From the IMG/VR virus record IMGVR_UViG_3300046009_004257, positions 1-34,289 of that record: 34,289 nt of DNA; one strand, written 5' to 3'. Below are positions 30,748 to 34,289 of this stretch, in pieces. Under the pieces are notes generated by a model. That model saw only the letters and a program-made list of their open reading frames with translations. It was not told the DNA's origin and did no database searches. Made by a program: the position numbers and the translations under genes. The DNA is from a virus. Positions within the stretch are counted from its first letter, which is position 1. Every line of letters begins with the position of its first letter.

Positions 30748-31070
30748 CAGACCTCACCTACTTTCTCACCAGCCCAGCGTGCAACGGTCTTAGCATCGCC
30801 ATGACAGTTACCTGGCAGGAGGTTCCATACGCACTCCATGATCTCGACAATCGCAGCGCGGTTCTCCTCGTCAGCACGCGAAATCGCGCCGTGGAAATCG
30901 TTTTGCAGCACAGCCGTCACAAAGCCACCAGGGGGATTGGCAAGCACCACATAGCGTGCAAGGCTCCACATGGTTTGCTCAGGAATCTTGTACTGCGATT
31001 CCATTTCCTCGACCCATTTCTCCATGCGCCTCTCACCGAGTTCGTAGTCAGCGTCTCTGTAGTAAGTCAT
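30747..31070 (-). CDS. Small conserved phage protein, unknown function
   Basis: A 107-residue protein. I start it at ATG 31070 (MTYYRDADYELG), with GGAG 8 bases upstream and an ATGA overlap with the 57-residue gene; the longer open frame up to 31151 lies inside that gene. The core (IPEQTMWSLARYVV, NPPGGFVTAVLQNDFHGAISRADEEN, then NLLPGNCHGDAKTVARWAG) matches a small helical protein that I know from many phage early operons, where a G-F-xx-AVLxND-x4-A pattern recurs. Its function is unknown. It has no metal or catalytic motif. Its place between annealing protein and SSB suggests a replication or recombination accessory role. Confidence 0.68.
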   Translation of the reverse strand: MTYYRDADYELGERRMEKWVEEMESQYKIPEQTMWSLARYVVLANPPGGFVTAVLQNDFHGAISRADEENRAAIVEIMECVWNLLPGNCHGDAKTVARWAGEKVGEV

Positions 31071-31240
31071 AGGTTTTTCTCCAAGGTTGCGTTTTGTTGC
31101 TTCAGTTCTGTGTGGATCCCATCGAGCTTCACGAAAAAGGCCAGCGACCACCAGTAAATCAGGACTGCTGGCGCACCGCCAAAAGAGGACGCTGCGATAG
31201 TTCCAAGGACTGATAAGACCGCCAACACCAACGATTTCAT
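31067..31240 (-). CDS. 57-residue membrane protein
   Basis: A small gene joined by ATGA overlaps on both sides: its start (ATG 31240) overlaps the annealing gene's stop, and its stop (31067) overlaps the next start. The protein has two hydrophobic segments, LVLAVLSVLGTIAASS (residues 4-19) and APAVLIYWWSLAFFV (23-37), parted by a short Gly turn, then a charged C-terminal helix (KLDGIHTELKQQNATLEK). A helical hairpin in the inner membrane with a cytoplasmic tail is likely. It could be a holin, a membrane anchor for replication proteins, or a superinfection-exclusion factor. The tight double overlap argues strongly that it is a real gene, although it is under the length cutoff of common gene callers. 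Confidence 0.72.
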   Translation of the reverse strand: MKSLVLAVLSVLGTIAASSFGGAPAVLIYWWSLAFFVKLDGIHTELKQQNATLEKNL

Positions 31241-32100
31241 TGCGCTTCCTCCGACAGCGGAGTCGGCTTCATGTCAGCCAAGTTCAGCACCATCTTCGGG
31301 CGCGGCTCAAAGAACTCGTCGCGGCTCGCGCTGCCGTCCTTGATGCTGGTGTAGATCTGGCGCAATTCAGCGATCTCCTCCGCGCTTGCATCATCCAGAC
31401 GATGACCCAAGCGATCCTCGATCATGTCCTTGCTGACACCATAGCCGCTGTAAGCCGTCACCAGCTTCTTGAGCGTGCCATTGCGGTCGTTCTTGATCTC
31501 GCCGCTCGCGGTCTTCGTCTCGGCCTGCGTGCAAGCACCCATCGCATCCTCGATCAGATCAGCAGGCAGCAAGCGCAGCAACGCATTGCGCTCAAGGAAT
31601 GACGCACGACGGCTCACAAGCTCACGCAAATCGCGCTCATCCGGCGTGACCCATTGCGTCTCCTCGACACCATCCATCGTGCGCATCTTGCGCTGAATCT
31701 TCGCGTTGAAGCGGTCTTCAAGCACAACGCGACGATTGCTTTGTTGATCCCATGCGTAACCTTGCAGGTGGATCTGGTCGTCCTCGTTGGACAGTACGCG
31801 ATAGCCGCTGACGATGTTGCCAAAGCAGCGTGCAATCTCGCGGGCCAGCACAACGCTCGCGCCAGATACGGTCGTCTTACCGCGAGGGTAGCGGTACACC
31901 GCCTTAGCCGCGAAGCTCGGGCGAGAGCAAGCCGTCATAATGCTCTGGTAAGTTGCCAGCTCGTCACGCGGGAATTGCTTTGCGAGCATCACCGCTGCTT
32001 GAGCCTCACCAAGCTCGCGTGCTACCAAAGCGTTGCTGTTTGTGTTGTTTGAAGTCATAAGTGTGTTTGTTGCTGTTTGCGTAGTCATGTGATCAGTCAT
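31237..32100 (-). CDS. Probable single-strand annealing protein (RecT/Erf-type)
   Basis: I take ATG 32100 (287 residues, MTDHMTTQTATN), which overlaps the nuclease stop by 8 bases. ATG at 32088 and 32058 are alternatives and none has a ribosome site. A Thr/Asn-rich N-terminus is followed by SRPSFAAKAVYRYPRG, GASVVLAREIARCFGN, IHLQGYAWDQQSNRR, VTPDERDLRELVSRRASFLERNALLRLLP and a C-terminal helix set (LKKLVTAYSGYGVSKDMIEDRLG). This is a phage family I recognise as lying next to nucleases and SSB and as a likely annealing protein, but short motifs do not prove it. Role: pair homologous single strands in recombination-dependent replication or repair. Context with the Cas4-like nuclease and SSB supports it. 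Confidence 0.58.
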   Translation of the reverse strand: MTDHMTTQTATNTLMTSNNTNSNALVARELGEAQAAVMLAKQFPRDELATYQSIMTACSRPSFAAKAVYRYPRGKTTVSGASVVLAREIARCFGNIVSGYRVLSNEDDQIHLQGYAWDQQSNRRVVLEDRFNAKIQRKMRTMDGVEETQWVTPDERDLRELVSRRASFLERNALLRLLPADLIEDAMGACTQAETKTASGEIKNDRNGTLKKLVTAYSGYGVSKDMIEDRLGHRLDDASAEEIAELRQIYTSIKDGSASRDEFFEPRPKMVLNLADMKPTPLSEEAQ

Positions 32101-32929
32101 TGTTGTTGTTGTTGTCAGTCGCCACAGAGAACTGCTTCCGACGGCGTTCGCCGTAGGGGCAGCGTGACCAGTAACCGCACCACTTTGGATTGCAGCACCA
32201 GTCAGTCGGGTCAGCGGGCATGAACGCCCCGCTGTCGAACACCCGCACAGCGGAGTCAATCCGCCGCAGCAAAGGTTCGTGGTCGGTCGGTGTCTGGCTC
32301 GACACCTCTTGGTAGCTGGACTTCTTGCCGCTGTTCACCAACACATCCAGGGTGAAGGTGTGAACCTTCATGCCGTGCTTCTCGGCCATCAGGCTGTAGA
32401 AGTCCTTCTGCACCGAGTTCGCCGCAGCGTCAGCCGCATACGACTTGCCGGTGGTCTTTGTGTCGCGCAGCACGCCTTTGCCGCCCTCCACGACATCCAC
32501 CGTGCCTTCAAGGGCAATGCGCCCGCCCGTCTCCAAGCGGAACACCTGCTCGACGGCTGTAGGCTCGATGCGCGGGGCCGCGTTCACCGCGTGCAGTTCC
32601 GCTAGCTTGACTACGCGGTCTACCGTCTGGCCGATCAGGTTCTCCCTGGCGACAGTCGATTCCTCGGCTGTCAGCAGAACTTCTTGGTCGAAGCCGGTGA
32701 CCGCTGCACTTGCTGCCTCCTCGCGGATCGCGTCCAAGGGCATAAGCTGCCCTGTGCGGATCTTTGAGCGTAAGTTGGCTTCGACGGCCTTATGCACCGC
32801 CGTACCCGCCACAGCGGCAACTCCAGGTGCCGAGCGAATACCCTCGACATAGCGGTAGTAGGCTTGCATTCCGCACCGCGAAAGCGTGCCCAACGTGGAT
32901 TGGTGGATTGTCAGTTTCTTGTCACTCAC
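32093..32929 (-). CDS. Cas4/AddB-like PD-(D/E)XK exonuclease with Fe-S cysteines
   Basis: A 278-residue protein that starts with GTG 32929 (MSDKKLTIHQS). Motifs in order: LSRCGMQAYYRYV (first Cys), GTAVHKAVE (motif I His), LEGTVDVVEGGKG and LRDTKTTGKS (Asp and D-x-K active-site core), SVQKDFYSLM (Gln motif), then a Cys cluster WCCNPKWCGYWSRCP. One Cys at the N-terminus and three near the C-terminus is the Fe-S cluster arrangement of Cas4 and AddB nucleases. It probably resects double-stranded DNA ends to give single strands for the neighbouring annealing protein. It ends in a short Asn run coded by an AAC repeat that abuts the next start. The GTG lies 2 bases after the previous stop. Confidence 0.82.
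   Translation of the reverse strand: MSDKKLTIHQSTLGTLSRCGMQAYYRYVEGIRSAPGVAAVAGTAVHKAVEANLRSKIRTGQLMPLDAIREEAASAAVTGFDQEVLLTAEESTVARENLIGQTVDRVVKLAELHAVNAAPRIEPTAVEQVFRLETGGRIALEGTVDVVEGGKGVLRDTKTTGKSYAADAAANSVQKDFYSLMAEKHGMKVHTFTLDVLVNSGKKSSYQEVSSQTPTDHEPLLRRIDSAVRVFDSGAFMPADPTDWCCNPKWCGYWSRCPYGERRRKQFSVATDNNNNND
32099..32114 (-). repeat. AAC trinucleotide run at the nuclease / annealing-protein junction
   Basis: A short (AAC)n run on the - strand codes for the Asn-rich end of the nuclease and lies directly before the ATG of the annealing protein. It replaces a Shine-Dalgarno sequence there. Such runs leave mRNA unfolded and may help re-initiation. A change in repeat number would only alter the Asn count. 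Confidence 0.6.
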
Positions 32930-32931
32930 GA

Positions 32932-33159
32932 TTAGTTCTTTCTGCGCGTCCAGTCTTGTTTTGCTTCCTGAAGCACTTGGTCGTAGAGGGCATCAAACGC
33001 CGCCTCCAGAGCGTTGGCGCGACGAGGCACGCCGATATTTTTTAGCTTGCCCCTAGCCTCTAGCCCTGCGATGAGCCGTTCGATGAAGGGGGCAAGCCGC
33101 TCGATGCTGTCTCGACGACTGGAGTGGTAGGAACGCTGGCGGTAGAAACTTTCGGCCAT
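32932..33159 (-). CDS. Small basic helical protein, unknown function
   Basis: A 75-residue, Arg/Lys-rich, mainly helical protein. The ATG at 33159 has a good GAGAGG site about 6 bases upstream. It overlaps the end of the HTH gene by 100 bases in another frame; the overlapped HTH part is Ser/Pro-rich and low in complexity, so both are plausible. Middle residues (IERLAPFIERLIAGLEARGK, then ANALEAAFDALYDQVLQEAKQDW) suggest two long amphipathic helices. No motif is recognised. Place before the nuclease suggests an accessory protein of the recombination group. Confidence 0.55.
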   Translation of the reverse strand: MAESFYRQRSYHSSRRDSIERLAPFIERLIAGLEARGKLKNIGVPRRANALEAAFDALYDQVLQEAKQDWTRRKN

Positions 33160-33317
33160 TTGAAGCCTCTCAAGATTTTGCTGACATGGGGCTGTGAAAC
33201 CCCAAACCTAGCCGCCAAGTCCATTTGCCTCCAACCTTTTTTATAAAGTTCCCGCATCAGCAGAACTTCGGTGACGGTCAGGTGCGGCTTGCTTTCTACT
33301 TGCTTTGTTTCGGTCAT
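33060..33317 (-). CDS. Helix-turn-helix DNA-binding protein
   Basis: An 85-residue protein started at ATG 33317, which overlaps the lysozyme stop (ATGA). The open frame continues upstream to 33533 but runs through the lysozyme gene. Residues 13-45 form a helix-turn-helix: a first helix (EVLLMRELYKKG), then QMDLAARFGVSQPHVSKILRG, the classical AxxFGVSxxxVSxIL pattern of HTH_23/Cro-like domains. A Pro/Ser/Thr-rich tail follows. The size fits a phage transcription regulator or a small terminase-like DNA binder; as it is within the early-type operon, a regulator of this operon is the simplest guess. The lysozyme and HTH pair share one message. Confidence 0.72.
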   Translation of the reverse strand: MTETKQVESKPHLTVTEVLLMRELYKKGWRQMDLAARFGVSQPHVSKILRGFKWPKVSTASVPTTPVVETASSGLPPSSNGSSQG

Positions 33318-33739
33318 TTCATCGCCTTTTGGACTTTTGCCCAATATTTCACGGTTGCGGATTTGGTGTGCCCCTTTGGCCCACCGTTGTGGATTCGCGC
33401 CAGCTTTTCCCAATCCCCAGCTTCCAGGGACTTGGGCGCATAACGCCTCATGTATGCCAGCACAACGCGCTCGCTGTACTCGCGACTCGTCAGGCAATCG
33501 GCGTGCGACCCCGGCACTCGACTGTCCTGCCAATACCCCCTGTGGATTTGCAGGGGGCCATACGCTTTGCCGCCATCCCCGATAGCCCCTAGCCCGCCAT
33601 TAGGCGTGCCGCCTGTCTCGACGGCCCGTAGCGCGTCTAAGAAGCAACGTTCCGTGTGCGCGTGCGCATCAGGCTTGCCGCCCGCCCCCGTCAGCGCGAC
33701 GAGGGCGAGGGCCAATCCTACGGTTTGGCAGAGCTTCAT
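33314..33739 (-). CDS. Signal-peptide lysozyme of the invertebrate (i-type, destabilase) family
   Basis: A 141-residue protein. Residues 1-28 are a Sec signal: basic N-end, hydrophobic core (VGLALALVALTGAGG) and AHA before a probable cut. The mature part follows the i-type lysozyme order: ALRAVETGG with Glu41, GAIGDGGKAYGPLQIH with Asp55, YW at 69-70, VVLAYMRRY (92-100), LARIHNGGPKG (113-123) and TVKYWAKVQK (129-138). The last two match animal i-type lysozymes (ARIHNGGPxG, TxxYWxxVQ) closely. Most of the disulphide cysteines of the animal enzymes are missing; only Cys32 and Cys82 remain in the mature part. Predicted to cleave peptidoglycan in the periplasm as a secreted endolysin. ATGA overlaps on both sides. 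Confidence 0.78.
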   Translation of the reverse strand: MKLCQTVGLALALVALTGAGGKPDAHAHTERCFLDALRAVETGGTPNGGLGAIGDGGKAYGPLQIHRGYWQDSRVPGSHADCLTSREYSERVVLAYMRRYAPKSLEAGDWEKLARIHNGGPKGHTKSATVKYWAKVQKAMK

Positions 33740-33981
33740 CGGATGTAGCCCATCAACTCCTCTACGCTGACCGAAGCAATTATCTCGTCGCCCTGCCAGA
33801 TGTAATAGATCGGGTTGCCATGCCGATCCCAGCGGTTCAGGATGCCGATGCGCGGGTGCAAATTAGTATCGTGCGGCTTCTTAGCGTGCTTTGCGGCGGC
33901 TTTGCCGACACGAGCCTCGCGATTAGCATCGGCCAGCAGCTTTTCCAGACGGGCATCGCGAACGGTGAAAATCTTTCTCAT
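33736..33981 (-). CDS. Small unknown protein
   Basis: An 81-residue protein with AAGGAATTAAGACC before the ATG at 33981 and an ATGA overlap with the lysozyme. The N-terminal half is basic and helical (RLEKLLADANREARVGKAAAKH); the C-terminal half has strands (IGILNRWDRHGNPIYYIWQGDEIIAS). No motif recognised. A link to lysis is possible only because it is coupled to the lysozyme. The leader sequence (CCTAAGGAA) resembles that of the upstream gene. Confidence 0.6.
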   Translation of the reverse strand: MRKIFTVRDARLEKLLADANREARVGKAAAKHAKKPHDTNLHPRIGILNRWDRHGNPIYYIWQGDEIIASVSVEELMGYIR

Positions 33982-33998
33982 GGTCTTAATTCCTTAGG

Positions 33999-34229
33999 TC
34001 AGAGGTTGTGGGTTTCGGCAATCTGCTCGACCCACTCCCATTGTGCTGTAGTCAACTTGACTTCCTCGCATCCGTACTTCGTATCGTAAACCTCGCCCCG
34101 TTGGTTCGCGAAATTCACCGATGAGTGGTACTGCTTTCCGTGCCGAATGAGATGCACGGTGGAGTCAGAGCCGTCGAGCGTGACACAGAGACGACCGAGA
34201 TTGGCAGGTGCTTTGATAGTGCGTTGCAT
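33999..34229 (-). CDS. Small unknown protein
   Basis: A 76-residue protein with AAGGAACTACC before the ATG at 34229. It is beta-rich (LGRLCVTLDGSDSTVHLIRHG) followed by a C-terminal helix (TTAQWEWVEQIAETHNL). The layout of a small two-layer fold fits a DNA- or protein-binding factor. No motif recognised. Its C-terminal residues and the stop/leader sequence resemble the end of the truncated gene upstream. Confidence 0.58.
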   Translation of the reverse strand: MQRTIKAPANLGRLCVTLDGSDSTVHLIRHGKQYHSSVNFANQRGEVYDTKYGCEEVKLTTAQWEWVEQIAETHNL

Positions 34230-34258
34230 GGTAGTTCCTTAGGTTGGTTTGGGTGGAG

Positions 34259-34289
34259 TCAGAGGTTTTCGGCAGGGGTGTAGCCCAAC
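34259..34289 (-). CDS. C-terminus of a truncated upstream gene
   Basis: The - strand is open from the window edge to a TGA at 34261-34259 and would code for the ending LGYTPAENL. It is followed by CCTAAGGAA and the next start, as in the neighbouring gene junction. The reading is too short to be sure; it fits a tightly packed operon that continues beyond the window. Confidence 0.35.
   Translation of the reverse strand, partial: LGYTPAENL

Noticed and set aside
31238-32052. Several + strand open frames of 75-132 codons across the annealing-protein gene
   Set aside because: They oppose a coherent, overlapping - strand operon and show only reverse-complement codon bias.
33318-33533. Longer N-terminus for the HTH protein
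   Set aside because: It lies wholly inside the lysozyme gene in another frame; the ATGA overlap at 33317 is a better start.
1-34289. CRISPR array, tRNA genes, integrase or transposase
   Set aside because: No regularly spaced repeats, no cloverleaf that I could fold, and no recombinase motifs were seen on either strand.

Overview
The window is a contiguous piece of a tailed double-stranded DNA bacteriophage genome, most likely a podovirus. It has a terminase, portal, scaffold and capsid block, an adaptor and a beta-propeller-type nozzle protein, and large virion-internal (ejection) proteins. There is no tape-measure protein, sheath or tail-tube gene. Both window ends cut through genes. No tRNA, rRNA, integrase, IS element or CRISPR array was seen. 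The host cannot be fixed from the sequence. Moderately GC-rich codon use and a Sec-type signal peptide on the lysozyme fit a Gram-negative host, but that is inference.

Layout. Positions 2-27169 on the + strand form one late, virion-building unit: large terminase (5' truncated), portal, a small protein, scaffold, major capsid protein, a decoration-like protein, head-tail adaptor, a small beta-rich protein, a 1454-residue nozzle protein with an inserted lectin-like domain, two fibre/appendage proteins, a short beta-helix-like protein, two ejection-type proteins, a 3059-residue polyvalent protein, and two small membrane proteins that may be lysis factors. Positions 34289-27242 on the - strand form an opposing unit of closely packed small genes: two small unknowns, a signal-peptide-bearing lysozyme of the invertebrate (destabilase) type, an HTH protein, a Cas4/AddB-like Fe-S nuclease, a probable annealing protein, a 57-residue membrane protein, an SSB-like protein with an acidic C-terminal tip, a coiled-coil/replisome-type protein, a zinc-ribbon protein, a PD-(D/E)XK-like protein, a duplicated pair of small unknowns and a final unknown. 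The two units converge at about 27.17-27.24 kb, where two inverted repeats lie.

The most striking element is the giant protein at 17515-26694. Visible in order are: a duplicated N-terminal short motif, a glycine-rich hydrophobic region, a zincin-type HEAFH motif, a long coiled coil, an ADP-ribosyltransferase-like module, a second module with the same borders but a different core, a cytosine-C5 DNA methyltransferase with all main motifs, and a C-terminal LPD38-like region. The modules are separated by a recurring junction motif (F/Y-S-A/V-K/R). This is a polyvalent protein of the kind described in phages and conjugative elements. A methyltransferase and an ART carried in one probably co-injected polypeptide suggest that the incoming genome is protected, and the host modified, before any phage gene is expressed. 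Other notable points are adenovirus-fibre-shaft-like repeats in the tail fibre, the animal-type lysozyme, and the AT-rich lectin-like insertion in the nozzle protein.
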